This document shows, piece after piece, positions 8,615-17,544 of a stretch of 42,114 nt of DNA (the stretch's first letter is position 1; every line of letters begins with the position of its first letter). The translations under genes were made by a program, and so were the position numbers. Location of the stretch: contig JAIPJR010000011.1 in the NCBI GenBank assembly GCA_021734045.1, forward strand, positions 1 through 42,114. The letters are read 5' to 3'. Origin of the DNA: Fidelibacterota bacterium (GTDB taxonomy: Bacteria > Fidelibacterota > UBA8477). The notes under the pieces were generated by a model that had not been told where the DNA came from, did no database searches, and was given only the letters and a program-made list of their open reading frames with translations.

Positions 8615-8966
8615 TAATGGTTTAAATTATTTATTGTTTGATTAGTCCCCTCTGAAGAGCGGACCAAGGCGTGTGTCCTTGTGTCTTGAACGGATAGTTT
8701 TTCGATCAACCTCTCATTTTACGTGTTCGCCCAAATTTTTGGCCAACAGGATAGGTTTATAAGATTCATTGACACGGGCTTCAGCCTTAATTCTGGAAGG
8801 AGTGTAATAACAGAATGGAAGTCAGGAATAATTCTTGGGTGGTGTAGCCCCAAGCATTCCATCAGAACCGGGCTGCGTTTTCGTCATTGAGGATTGAAAG
8901 TTTGGGTTTGGGTGAAATTTGATGCTTAGGACTTGAGATTTTCTCAGTAGCGCCATTCTGATAAAC

Positions 8967-9003
8967 GGGGCTATGCACAACCAATCCATTTTTAGTCGAG
9001 CCG
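8967..9003. repeat. Imperfect direct repeat, copy 2
   Basis: Second copy of the block at 8580-8614. A related but shorter phrase (cattc..atcaga..cgggct) also occurs at about 8857-8876 and again just before this copy at 8953-8972, so a third remnant may be present. Confidence 0.5.
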
Positions 9004-9106
9004 GCGATTAAGAATTTTATCACCGCGATCTGCTTCGGAGCATGCCCGACTATCAGACAATAAAATTCAGTCAAACAGAAATCAGCAAACGAACTGAAGT
9101 AACCCC

Positions 9107-9213
9107 CCAGGGGTCAAGTGTGTGACCCCTGGAGGAAGCAATACAAACCGTGTGACTTCATCTCAACACGGTGAGGTTCCCTGTTGGTTTGTCGGGTTCA
9201 CCAGACTGTGACC
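9107..9213 (-). terminator. Cluster of stem-loops downstream of ftsZ
   Basis: Three inverted repeats lie in about 110 bases after the ftsZ stop. CGGGTTCAC (9191-9199) pairs with GTGACCCG (9206-9213) with one bulge. ACCGTGT (9145-9151) pairs with ACACGGT (9164-9170). CCAGGGGTCA (9107-9116) pairs perfectly with TGACCCCTGG (9121-9130) around a four-base loop. ACAAACC (9141-9147) can also pair with GGTTTGT (9184-9190), which would exclude the middle stem. None is followed by a proper T-run on the ftsZ strand, so this may be a 3' end-protecting or factor-dependent site and not a simple terminator. Confidence 0.4.
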
Positions 9214-9218
9214 CGGTT

Positions 9219-10457
9219 TTACCGGAATGAAGGCCGTTTTGAGAATTCGGGTATCACAAAGTCATCACCGAAGTGATGCGTCACCGATTTATTCTCACTG
9301 GCCGTTTCCTGACGCTCAATCCGGCGTTTATAAGCCGGTACGTCCAGATAATTATCCTTCTGCTTATCCATGGAAGCCTGTGCACCGTCGCCGTTGCTCG
9401 GTGTTTCGGTAGCGATGGCCGGCTGGTCGTTGTAGGAGAAATCCGGGCGCCGTTCAATCTTGGGCTCTTCCCGTTTTTCTTCCACTTTGCGTACCGATTC
9501 CTGATTAAAACCGGTGGCAATAATCGTAACACTGATCTGGCCTTCCAGCTCCTCATCAATCACCGCACCAAAAATGATGTTGGCTTCCTCGCCAACTTCA
9601 TCATAGATGATATTCATGGCCTCATCCACTTCCATGAGTGAAAGATCCGGTCCACCGGTGACATTCACCAGCAAGCCCCGGGCACCATTGATATCGGTGT
9701 TGTTTAGCAGGGGAGAGGAGATAGCTGACTGGGCAGCCAGTACCGCGCGTTCCTCACCGGTGGCCTGCCCTGTACCCATGATGGCATCACCCATCCCGGA
9801 CATGATGGTTTTCACATCAGCAAAATCCAGGTTGATGAGACCGTGGATATTAATCAGATCGGAAATGCCCTTCGTGGCCTGATGCAGCACGCTGTCCGCC
9901 ACCAGAAAGGCTTCCGTAATGCTGGTACCGCGCTCCACCACCTCTAAGAGTCGCTGGTTGGGAATCACGATGAGTGTATCCACGTGGTCTTTCAGGTACT
10001 GAATGCCTTCCAGTGCACGTTTTGTTCGCAGCGGACCCTCAAAGCGGAACGGCGTGGTGACGATGCCCACCGTCAGTGCGCCCTGTTCCTTGGCGATTTT
10101 CGCAATGACCGGTGCAGCACCAGTACCGGTACCACCGCCCATCCCGGCGGTGATGAAAATCATATCGGCACCATCCAATACAGCAGAAACTGCCTGCTGA
10201 TCCTCCTCGGCTGCATCCCGGCCAATTTCCAGATTCGCACCCGCTCCCAATCCCTTGGTGAGCTGTTTACCAATCTGGAGTTTTACATCAGCCAGATTAT
10301 TATCCAATGCTTGCGCATCGGTATTCACCGCTATGAATTCAACACCAGATAATTGGGCGTTAATCATTCGGTTAATGGCGTTACCACCGGCACCGCCGAT
10401 GCCAACAACCCGCATCTTCGCTTTTTGTCTAGCGAGATCATCAAATTCGAACAACAT
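9219..10457 (-). CDS. ftsZ: Cell division GTPase FtsZ
   Basis: The 412-residue tubulin homologue forms the cytoplasmic Z-ring and recruits the divisome. Visible motifs are [13 protein letters not shown] near the N-terminus, the tubulin signature [10 protein letters not shown] at about residue 106-115, the NLDFADV T7-loop region, a variable Gln/Glu/Lys-rich linker after about 330, and a C-terminal peptide [11 protein letters not shown] that would bind FtsA. A textbook AGGAGG lies five bases before the ATG. This is the last gene of the dcw cluster and the only one separated from its upstream neighbour (27 bases after ftsA), so its strong ribosome binding site probably gives it independent, higher translation. 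Confidence 0.98.
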   Translation of the reverse strand: MLFEFDDLARQKAKMRVVGIGGAGGNAINRMINAQLSGVEFIAVNTDAQALDNNLADVKLQIGKQLTKGLGAGANLEIGRDAAEEDQQAVSAVLDGADMIFITAGMGGGTGTGAAPVIAKIAKEQGALTVGIVTTPFRFEGPLRTKRALEGIQYLKDHVDTLIVIPNQRLLEVVERGTSITEAFLVADSVLHQATKGISDLINIHGLINLDFADVKTIMSGMGDAIMGTGQATGEERAVLAAQSAISSPLLNNTDINGARGLLVNVTGGPDLSLMEVDEAMNIIYDEVGEEANIIFGAVIDEELEGQISVTIIATGFNQESVRKVEEKREEPKIERRPDFSYNDQPAIATETPSNGDGAQASMDKQKDNYLDVPAYKRRIERQETASENKSVTHHFGDDFVIPEFSKRPSFR

Positions 10458-10484
10458 GTGAACCTCCTTGTATGCTTACTTTTT

Positions 10485-11738
10485 TCAAAAGTTGTCCTTA
10501 AAAAAATCTTTAATTCGACCCAGGATTTTACCCACCTGCTTCCGGTTCCAGCGTGCACCACCGGCATCCTCAAGTGCGAACAAAACCAACCCTGCAGCCG
10601 TGCAATAAGCGCTGTCTTGTAGTCGCGTGGGATGATTCTGATCTGTAATGCCCTTGGGAGTACCAATACGGACTGGCACCTGAAACACCTTCTCAGCCAG
10701 GGGTATCAGACCCCGTAAACGGGCTCCACCACCGGTGATAACAATCCCTGAGTGCAGGTATTTCAACACACCCGCCCGGAACATGCGATCCCGCTCCAAA
10801 TGCAGGATTTCATCCATCCGGGCTTCGATATACTCTGCCAATTCGGTTTCGCTCACATTCTCATCCGGCCGGCCACCCACACCCTTGACCTCAAACAATT
10901 TGTCCCGAGCTGTATCCTCCACCCAGCAGGATCCGTATTTGATTTTTAATTCATCAGCCTGACTGGCGGTGATGCGTAAAAGCTGGGAAATGTCACTACT
11001 AATTGCACCGGACGCGATGGAGAGTACATCCGAGTACTGGACATCAAATTCATTAAAAACAACACAAGTTGTGGCGTCCCGACCAATATCCAGCAATCCC
11101 ACACCGATATTTTGCTCATCCTTGCTCAACGTTGCCCGGGATGCGGCCAGGGCGCTGAACACGAACTCACGAACCTTGGTACCTGACCAGGTGAAGGCAT
11201 GCACCAGGTTGCGCGTAGCGGATTGGGAACCTGTGATAAGATGTGTCTGACTCTCCAGCCGCCGGCCGGTCATCCCCACTGGATTCAGGATGCCGTGCTC
11301 TTCATCCACGGCAAATTGCTGGGGAATTGTGTGAATAATTTCCCGCCCTTCCGGAAGCTTCATGGCTTTGGCGGATTCCAGCACCTGGGCCACATGATCG
11401 TCCGTGATTTCCGCGATCGTCGAGGGTGCGTTGCCCCGCTTGGAAATGCCAATCACACCGGTTGAGTTCAAGCTCACGATGTGTTCACCAGCGATACTCA
11501 CGTAAGCCTGATCAGGGTGCACACCGGCTTCTTTAACCGCCAGGTCAATACATTCCCCGATAGCTCGGCTCATACTGTCAATGTCCACCACCATTCCACG
11601 CCGTAAACCGACGCTGGGTGTGACGCCCATTCCCAGTAAAAAGATCTGTTCGGTTTCCTGGTGTGACCCTGCGATTAACGCGCAGATTTCACTACTGCCT
11701 ACATCTACCCCCATGACGATTGATTGATACTGTGCCAT
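10485..11738 (-). CDS. ftsA: Cell division protein FtsA
   Basis: The 417-residue actin-like ATPase tethers FtsZ to the membrane. It begins with the phosphate-1 motif MGVDVGSSEICALIA and has the SHS2/1C region after about residue 80, LLDIGRDATTCVVF (phosphate-2) at about 200-215, and the adenosine motif IVITGGGARLRGL near 340. The C-terminus, KQVGKILGRIKDFFKDNF, is an amphipathic membrane-targeting helix. Its ATG overlaps the ftsQ stop by one base (TAATG), and AAAGGA stands nine bases upstream. Confidence 0.97.
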   Translation of the reverse strand: MAQYQSIVMGVDVGSSEICALIAGSHQETEQIFLLGMGVTPSVGLRRGMVVDIDSMSRAIGECIDLAVKEAGVHPDQAYVSIAGEHIVSLNSTGVIGISKRGNAPSTIAEITDDHVAQVLESAKAMKLPEGREIIHTIPQQFAVDEEHGILNPVGMTGRRLESQTHLITGSQSATRNLVHAFTWSGTKVREFVFSALAASRATLSKDEQNIGVGLLDIGRDATTCVVFNEFDVQYSDVLSIASGAISSDISQLLRITASQADELKIKYGSCWVEDTARDKLFEVKGVGGRPDENVSETELAEYIEARMDEILHLERDRMFRAGVLKYLHSGIVITGGGARLRGLIPLAEKVFQVPVRIGTPKGITDQNHPTRLQDSAYCTAAGLVLFALEDAGGARWNRKQVGKILGRIKDFFKDNF

Positions 11739-12505
11739 TAACTGCGTTCCTTTACCACCACTTGGTTTGCAAATCGTAAATCCACATATCGGTACGCCGG
11801 GAGAACCGGTCCCTGATCCAATTGCCGGATAAACGCATCCAGGGTTGCAATGTGGAGCGGGAGCTGGTGATATGTTCCCAGATAGACCGGGGTGCTGTTT
11901 GTGCTGGTGATAACTTTTAATCCTTCCTTTTCTGAGTAACTGATTTCTGAAATATCGTAATAAAGTTGGGGATAGGTCCGGCGGAGCTGTTTAAGAAATG
12001 CCACCAGATCGTTGATGTACTCATCCGCGACCACCGTGTTGGGCTCCAGCGCAGCTGTGTTGGAAATTTGGGTGATAATGGGCATGGTATAGATCATACC
12101 GTAATCCGGAAGTGGCAGGGTTTTGTTCTCCACATCAATGCTGAGATAGTGGGACCCCTGGAGATAGGCGATGGGATGAACTTCCCGCACATATACCTGT
12201 AGTTCGTCCGGGTAAATGCGACTGACTTTGACAGCCTTTACCAGTGGATACTGTAAAAATTGCGCTTGCAGTGAATCCAAATCGATGGTCTCTAAACGCT
12301 GCCACATATAAGGCTTCAGCATAGACTCCAGGCGCTGGGTACTCAATATCCGGTTGCCATGAATGGTGACCCGCTGGACGAGATTCGCATTCACATGTTC
12401 ACCGTACAGACTGCTGAATAATCCCAGCAGACCAAAACCCGCCAAGGCTACAAGCGACCAAAGCAAGCCACGATATTGCTCCGTATTAAAACGCGTCTTA
12501 ATCAT
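11738..12505 (-). CDS. ftsQ: Cell division protein FtsQ/DivIB
   Basis: 255 residues from the ATG at 12505, which overlaps the murC stop by eight bases. A start further upstream (12541) would only add a non-conserved extension inside murC. There is a short cytoplasmic tail, one transmembrane helix at about residues 14-33 (LLWSLVALAGFGLLGLFSSL), then a POTRA domain (VQRVTIHGNRILSTQRL ... YPLVKAVKVSRIYPDELQVYVRE) and an FtsQ-type beta domain. It is a bitopic divisome protein linking FtsA/FtsZ to the septal synthase through FtsL/FtsB. The family is poorly conserved, but the POTRA motif and the place between murC and ftsA make the call firm. Confidence 0.92.
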   Translation of the reverse strand: MIKTRFNTEQYRGLLWSLVALAGFGLLGLFSSLYGEHVNANLVQRVTIHGNRILSTQRLESMLKPYMWQRLETIDLDSLQAQFLQYPLVKAVKVSRIYPDELQVYVREVHPIAYLQGSHYLSIDVENKTLPLPDYGMIYTMPIITQISNTAALEPNTVVADEYINDLVAFLKQLRRTYPQLYYDISEISYSEKEGLKVITSTNSTPVYLGTYHQLPLHIATLDAFIRQLDQGPVLPAYRYVDLRFANQVVVKERS

Positions 12506-13895
12506 GCTCAGGCTGCTCCCAGGCTGCACGCATGGCGTCATTCAACTCATCAATGTCCCCGGCGCCCATGGTTACTACCACATCACCGGGACGTAATTGA
12601 CTGTGGATAAATTTTGGAATCGTACGGGTATCTGTGAAATAATGCACCACCGGCACACCCGCCGTGTGACAAGCATCTGCTACCAGCTGACTGGTTACGC
12701 CGGGAATCGGGTCTTCACGGGCCGGATAGATCTCGCAAATAACCGCCACATCTGCCAGCGTCAGCGCCTGTCCAAACTCTTTGGCAAGCGTTTCTGTGCG
12801 CGAAAAAAGATGGGGTTGGAAAAAAGCTACCAATCTGCGCTCCGGCCAGGCTGACCGGGCTGCTTCCAGGGTTGCCCGAATCTCACCGGGATGGTGGGCG
12901 TAATCATCAATGAAGACGATATCCTTAATGTCACCCTTCAACTCAAAGCGTCGCCGGATACCACCATATGCTTCCAACCCTTTCAGGGCATCGGTTAGCG
13001 ATAATCCCAATTCACTCACGACGGTAAGGGCTGCCAAGGCGTTTTTAATATTGTGCGCACCGGGAACTCTGAGCCGCACGGTGGCAAGGTGGGTACCTTG
13101 CTTGATCAGCTCAAAACAGGTGCGTAATCCATCAGTTGTTACATTGATTGCCCGATAGTCAGCCGCTTCCGTCAAGCCGAAGGTGACCACGCGCCGGTTG
13201 ATTTTTGGCAATATCACCTGGAGTTGAGGATCATCGATGCCCACCGCGATAAAACCGTAGAAGGCTACTTTATCGCAGTAGGCGAGAAAGCCATCAACTA
13301 GCTTCTCGTAGCTCTGATAAATATCCAGATGATCCGCTTCAATGTTATTAATGACCGCAATCGTCGGATTTAATGCATGAAAGGAGCGGTCATATTCATC
13401 CGCCTCGACGACAAAATATTCTGAATTGCCCAGATGCCCGGTGGTCTCATGGGCACTCATGATCCCGCCAATGACCCAGGACGGATCCACACCTGCGGCT
13501 TGCAGGGCACGGGTAATCATGGTCGTGGTGGTTGTCTTCCCATGGGTACCGGCCACACCAATGCTTGTTTTAAACAACCGCATCAGGTCACCCAGAACCT
13601 CCGCCCGCCGGATTTGGGGAATACCTGCCGCCAGGGCAGCCTGGCGTTCAGGATTAGATTGGGAAACTGCACTGGAATAAATCACCAGGTCAGCTTGGGT
13701 GATATTGGCGGCCGATTGATCGACAAAAACTTTCACACCCTGATCCGCCAGCCAACGGGTCGTGTCGGTTTTTCGTAAATCGGAACCGGAAACGGTAAAG
13801 CCCATCTGGTGCAGCACCCAGGCCATACTGCTCATTCCGGCTCCTCCGATGCCGATGAAGTGAAGGTGTAACTTATTTTCTGCTATGTTGTACAT
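12498..13895 (-). CDS. murC: UDP-N-acetylmuramate--L-alanine ligase MurC
   Basis: 465 residues from the ATG at 13895. It adds L-Ala to UDP-MurNAc in the cytoplasm, using ATP. It has the Rossmann-like FIGIGGAGMSSMA near the N-terminus, the ATP loop GTHGKTTTTTM at about residue 105-115, EADEYDRSF with catalytic acidic residues, NNIEADHLDIY, and DDYAHHPGEI in the C-terminal domain. A TTG at 13928 in frame would add 11 residues but lies further inside murG. The ATG already overlaps murG by 23 bases, the deepest overlap in the operon, and places the glycine-rich motif about where the family has it. Confidence 0.96.
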   Translation of the reverse strand: MYNIAENKLHLHFIGIGGAGMSSMAWVLHQMGFTVSGSDLRKTDTTRWLADQGVKVFVDQSAANITQADLVIYSSAVSQSNPERQAALAAGIPQIRRAEVLGDLMRLFKTSIGVAGTHGKTTTTTMITRALQAAGVDPSWVIGGIMSAHETTGHLGNSEYFVVEADEYDRSFHALNPTIAVINNIEADHLDIYQSYEKLVDGFLAYCDKVAFYGFIAVGIDDPQLQVILPKINRRVVTFGLTEAADYRAINVTTDGLRTCFELIKQGTHLATVRLRVPGAHNIKNALAALTVVSELGLSLTDALKGLEAYGGIRRRFELKGDIKDIVFIDDYAHHPGEIRATLEAARSAWPERRLVAFFQPHLFSRTETLAKEFGQALTLADVAVICEIYPAREDPIPGVTSQLVADACHTAGVPVVHYFTDTRTIPKFIHSQLRPGDVVVTMGAGDIDELNDAMRAAWEQPEHD

Positions 13896-15033
13896 ATTCC
13901 CAGGCTGTGTCAAAAATGGTTTGAACAATTATTGATGTTGCTTGCGGCTGACTCAGCGACAATGATTTGCGGCCCATAGCTTCACGCACATCCCGGTCCA
14001 TGATGAGATCCTTCAGTGCGTTCACCATTTTCTCCCGGGACAACTCGGGTTGAATTTGAACCTTAGCCGCGCCGCGTTTTTCCAATGAACGGGCATTGTA
14101 TTCCTGATGATTTGCAGCAGCACCGGGCAGGGGAATAAGGACCGCCGGAATCCCGAAAAAGGTCAGCTCTGCCAGTGTCATGGCACCTGCCCGACAAATG
14201 GCCACATCAGCCAATGAGTAGGCCATGGACATTTCATCGATAAATGCGGCAGTGTGCACCCGCTCCTGACCCGCAACCACCTGCTGACAATGGAAGAAAT
14301 CCTGGCCACCGGTCTGCCACAGGAATTGCACTGGAAAATGTTCCAGATAATAGTGAATATGGGTTTTGAAGTGCTCGTTAATGGCGTGGGCACCCTGTGA
14401 GCCACCGAAAATGAAAATCGTGGTATAATGGGGCGAAAGGCCAAAAAACTCAGCGGCAATCTGCCTGTCCTGACGGCGCATTTTGGGACGAATGGGATTC
14501 CCCACCACTTCTCCGGTGGCTGTTTTGGGTAAATAGTCCTGCGCTTCCTGATAGGTGAGAAAAACCTTTTTAGCCTTACCTGCATAGCGGCGGGTTACCA
14601 CACCCGGGTAGCTGTTCTGTTCCTGCAGAATGACCGGAATCCCCAATTTCAATGCCTGCCGGATGGGCAAGGCGCTGGCATAACCACCGGTTCCCACCAC
14701 CACATGGGGCTGGAACAGCGTTAGCCAATTTCTGGCCTGCCGATTGGCTACCAGGACACGAAGGGGAAAAATCAGGTTTTGTAACAGATTGCGCAGACTC
14801 AGTGTCCGATGAAAACCCTTAATCCACAGCGGAATCAGCCGATAACCGGCGGCTGGGATTATCTTGTTTTCCATACCGTATCTGCCACCGAAGAAAACAA
14901 ACTCAACCGAACTGAATCGCGTGCTGGTGGTGATGAAGGACCGAATGCCTTCCGCAATCGCCATTCCAGGGAAGATATGGCCACCGGTTCCGCCACCGGC
15001 GACAGCTACTCGGAGTTGTTTCTTAGGCGTCAT
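13873..15033 (-). CDS. murG: UDP-GlcNAc:lipid I GlcNAc transferase MurG
   Basis: 386 residues from the ATG at 15033. An in-frame GTG at 15048 is a weaker alternative. This GT28-family enzyme makes lipid II from lipid I on the inner face of the membrane. It has GGGTGGHIFPGMAIAEG at the N-terminus (G-loop 1), GTGGYAS (G-loop 2), GIPVILQEQNSYPG, the FGGSQGAHAIN loop at the start of the C-domain, CRAGAMTLAEL, and PAVLIPLPGAAANHQ for the nucleotide sugar. The ATG overlaps the ftsW stop by 11 bases. Confidence 0.96.
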   Translation of the reverse strand: MTPKKQLRVAVAGGGTGGHIFPGMAIAEGIRSFITTSTRFSSVEFVFFGGRYGMENKIIPAAGYRLIPLWIKGFHRTLSLRNLLQNLIFPLRVLVANRQARNWLTLFQPHVVVGTGGYASALPIRQALKLGIPVILQEQNSYPGVVTRRYAGKAKKVFLTYQEAQDYLPKTATGEVVGNPIRPKMRRQDRQIAAEFFGLSPHYTTIFIFGGSQGAHAINEHFKTHIHYYLEHFPVQFLWQTGGQDFFHCQQVVAGQERVHTAAFIDEMSMAYSLADVAICRAGAMTLAELTFFGIPAVLIPLPGAAANHQEYNARSLEKRGAAKVQIQPELSREKMVNALKDLIMDRDVREAMGRKSLSLSQPQATSIIVQTIFDTAWEYVQHSRK

Positions 15034-16168
15034 AGAGTCGTGTAACACTTCCTACGGTTTGTTTGGGTACTCCCGTACCGTTGGAACCGGCAATGTTGAA
15101 CAAAATGCCCAGCATAGCCGCAGTAATCATTAAGTGTGAGCCACCGTAGCTCACCAGCGGAAGCGGCAGGCCGGTGGTAGGCACTAAATCCACCACCACA
15201 GCGATATTCGCCAGGGCGTAGAGGAACAGCGAGAGACTGAGCCCCTCCGCCAGTAACATGCTGTAGATATCGGAGGAGTTGCGGGCGATACGCATGCCGC
15301 GCAAAAAAATGAGCAGGAACAGACTCAGTAGGAGAAAGGTCCCCACAAAACCCCATTCCTCACCGATTATTGCAAAAACAAAATCTGTATGGGGCTCGGG
15401 AAGGTACAACGCCTTGCCAAAACTATCCCCGAGCCCCACGCCGCTCAATCCGCCATGCGCTAACGTCACCAGGGACTGATGGATTTGATAGCCCGCGTGC
15501 GTGACATCGCGGCTGGAGTCAAAAAAGGTTAGAATGCGTTGACGCATATAGGGCGTCACCCAGGCCATAACCATGGCCCCGGAAATGGATGTGGCCAGAA
15601 ATCCGGAAATGTGACTGATGCGCACATTGCCCATAAAAAACATGGCGACCGCAATCGCTAAAATCATCATGGCTGACGATAGATCCGGCTCAAAAACCAC
15701 CAATGCACAGGTAAGACCCGTGATGAGAAACATGGGCATCACCGTGGATTTAAATTCACTCAACCGCGGTTGCATACGATGGATGTAATCGGCCATAAAG
15801 ATGATGAATGCCAACCTGGCAATGTCGGAAACCTGAATACTGAACGCTCCCAGATAGAGCCAGCGGGCCGGCCGCGAGACGTTCGACATTCGATGCTGGA
15901 AGATGACCCCAACCAACAGCATGAGGGCGATGAAAAGAATCGGTTTGGTCAATTTCCGGAAATACTGGTGATTGAAATGGGAGAAAATGACGAATACCAG
16001 AATGGCTACCAGGGAATTGCGTAAATGCTTCTTCAAATAATAACTGGCATCCTGATACTCCTGTTCCGCCACGGTGGTGGATGCAGAATACATTGAGACC
16101 GAGCCAAAGAGGAAGAGCCCCAGCACCAATATCAAGAGAATTCGGTCCAATGGTACCCGTTGGATCAT
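15023..16168 (-). CDS. ftsW: Septal peptidoglycan polymerase FtsW (SEDS family)
   Basis: A 381-residue polytopic membrane protein of the SEDS family that polymerises lipid II together with FtsI. About ten hydrophobic helices are visible. Family motifs include the conserved acidic region VVFEPDLSSAMMI, the GGLSGVGLGDSFGKALYLPEPHTDFVFAIIGEE loop and the C-terminal PTTGLPLPLVSYGGSHL. It is called FtsW and not RodA because it lies between murD and murG in a dcw cluster. The start codon overlaps the murD stop by four bases (ATGA). Confidence 0.96.
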   Translation of the reverse strand: MIQRVPLDRILLILVLGLFLFGSVSMYSASTTVAEQEYQDASYYLKKHLRNSLVAILVFVIFSHFNHQYFRKLTKPILFIALMLLVGVIFQHRMSNVSRPARWLYLGAFSIQVSDIARLAFIIFMADYIHRMQPRLSEFKSTVMPMFLITGLTCALVVFEPDLSSAMMILAIAVAMFFMGNVRISHISGFLATSISGAMVMAWVTPYMRQRILTFFDSSRDVTHAGYQIHQSLVTLAHGGLSGVGLGDSFGKALYLPEPHTDFVFAIIGEEWGFVGTFLLLSLFLLIFLRGMRIARNSSDIYSMLLAEGLSLSLFLYALANIAVVVDLVPTTGLPLPLVSYGGSHLMITAAMLGILFNIAGSNGTGVPKQTVGSVTRLYDA

Positions 16169-17544
16169 GGCGCTAACTGCTCCTTCCGCTGTTTCACAAT
16201 CGAAATGAAGAATTCACCTCGCTTCTCGTAATTGTCGAATTGATCGAAGCTGGCACATCCGGGACTTAGCAGGACCACATCACCTGCGTGGCCATATTGC
16301 AACGCGTAATCAATAGCATTATCGATGGTGCCCACTGTTTCCATTTCCACAACGCCGTCTAATTGCCGGGCAATGATGGGCGCCGCTTTGCCCACCAGTA
16401 ACACTTTTCGGGCGTGACGCGCCAATGCCATGGCCAGGGTGTAAAATTCACCACCCTTATCCTTGCCGCCCAGAATGACCCATTCCGGCTCGCTGAAGCT
16501 CTGTATAGCCACGGCCGTGGACGCCACATTGGTTGCTTTGGAGTCATTATAAAAACGGATACCTTTAATCGTATCCACGTACTCAATACGATGGGGGACC
16601 GGTGTAAAGGTTTTTAATGCTGCGCCAATTTTTGTACCGTCAGAGACGAATTGACTTACGGCTGTGATACAAGCCAGGGCATTGCTCACATTGTGCGGTC
16701 CTGGAATCGGTAATTCGGCCACCGGGAGAACCGGCTGGAATATCCCGTTCTGTAAAATCCCAAGTTGGTCATCACGACGGGCTGCAAAAAGATGCTGTGA
16801 ATCGGTCGTTCCAAAACCCAGAATCTGTGCGGCAGGTTTGCGCACTTTTTCCAGACGCTCGTCGTCCACATTGTAGCCAACCACATCCCCGGAGTCCAGA
16901 TTGTCCCAGATTCGATATTTGCTGGCGTAATAAGCTTCTGCAGAATCATAGCGGTCCAGGTGGTCTGGTGACAGATTTAGGATGAGGGCGATATTGGGAT
17001 GGAATTTCTCAACATGATCCAACTGAAAACTGCTGACTTCCAACACGAAAACCGCCTGCTCCACCTGAGCGGATTGTCTCGCCAGAATGACCTCGGAAAT
17101 CGCCTGCCCCACATTACCACCCAGAAAACTATTAATACCGCATGACTTCAGGACATGGTGAATCAGGTTCACTGTGGTCGTTTTCCCGTTGGATCCCGTG
17201 ACGGCGATAATTGGTTCGTTGATGAACCAACTGGCTACTTCAACTTCGGAGTACATGGGGATTTGTTTCGCCCGGAGTTTCTCCATAATCTCAGCATTTT
17301 CGGGAATTCCGGGTGAAACCACGATAAAATCAGCGTCAAAAACATCATCGGAATGATATCCGAACTCAAACTTGGCATTGAGGGACGCCAGTAATTCTCG
17401 CTTTTCGGCGGTGAATTTGAGTGCATCGTTTTCGCTCACCAGCAGTTTGGCGCCATGTTGTGCCAATAATTTGGCAGCGCCCAGTCCGGAGCGCTCCGCA
17501 CCCAGAATCGTCACACGCTTATTTTTTATTTCAACAGGCTGCAT
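16165..17544 (-). CDS. murD: UDP-MurNAc-L-Ala--D-Glu ligase MurD
   Basis: 459 residues from the ATG at 17544, which shares one base with the mraY stop (TGATG). The longer frame to 17601 would extend far into mraY. It adds D-glutamate to UDP-MurNAc-L-Ala. It shows the N-terminal nucleotide-binding ILGAERSGLGAAKLLA, the P-loop GSNGKTTTVNL at about residue 110-120, FVLEVSSFQLD, ILNLSPDHLDRY with the carbamylated-lysine region after it, and FYNDSKATN plus LSPGCASFDQF in the C-domain. Confidence 0.96.
   Translation of the reverse strand: MQPVEIKNKRVTILGAERSGLGAAKLLAQHGAKLLVSENDALKFTAEKRELLASLNAKFEFGYHSDDVFDADFIVVSPGIPENAEIMEKLRAKQIPMYSEVEVASWFINEPIIAVTGSNGKTTTVNLIHHVLKSCGINSFLGGNVGQAISEVILARQSAQVEQAVFVLEVSSFQLDHVEKFHPNIALILNLSPDHLDRYDSAEAYYASKYRIWDNLDSGDVVGYNVDDERLEKVRKPAAQILGFGTTDSQHLFAARRDDQLGILQNGIFQPVLPVAELPIPGPHNVSNALACITAVSQFVSDGTKIGAALKTFTPVPHRIEYVDTIKGIRFYNDSKATNVASTAVAIQSFSEPEWVILGGKDKGGEFYTLAMALARHARKVLLVGKAAPIIARQLDGVVEMETVGTIDNAIDYALQYGHAGDVVLLSPGCASFDQFDNYEKRGEFFISIVKQRKEQLAP

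Larger units (their letters stand above)
8518..9218. other. Gene-free stretch between the aminotransferase gene and ftsZ
   Basis: About 700 bases without a convincing gene. It holds a hairpin at 8562-8585, a perfect 14-bp palindrome at 8582-8595, two imperfect direct copies of a roughly 35-base block (8580-8614 and 8967-9003), and a set of stem-loops at 9107-9213 downstream of ftsZ. The phrase gtgtgtccttgtgtctt near 8671 resembles another type of dispersed intergenic repeat. Frames here look like decayed or random sequence. Confidence 0.55.

Noticed and set aside
8862-9074. A 70-codon minus-strand frame
   Set aside because: It lies over one of the decayed direct-repeat copies, has no domain and no good ribosome binding site, so it is more likely repeat debris than a gene.
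12498-12541. An upstream start for ftsQ at 12541
   Set aside because: It would extend ftsQ 44 bases into murC with residues unlike the family; the ATG at 12505 gives a normal short overlap and places the membrane helix as expected.
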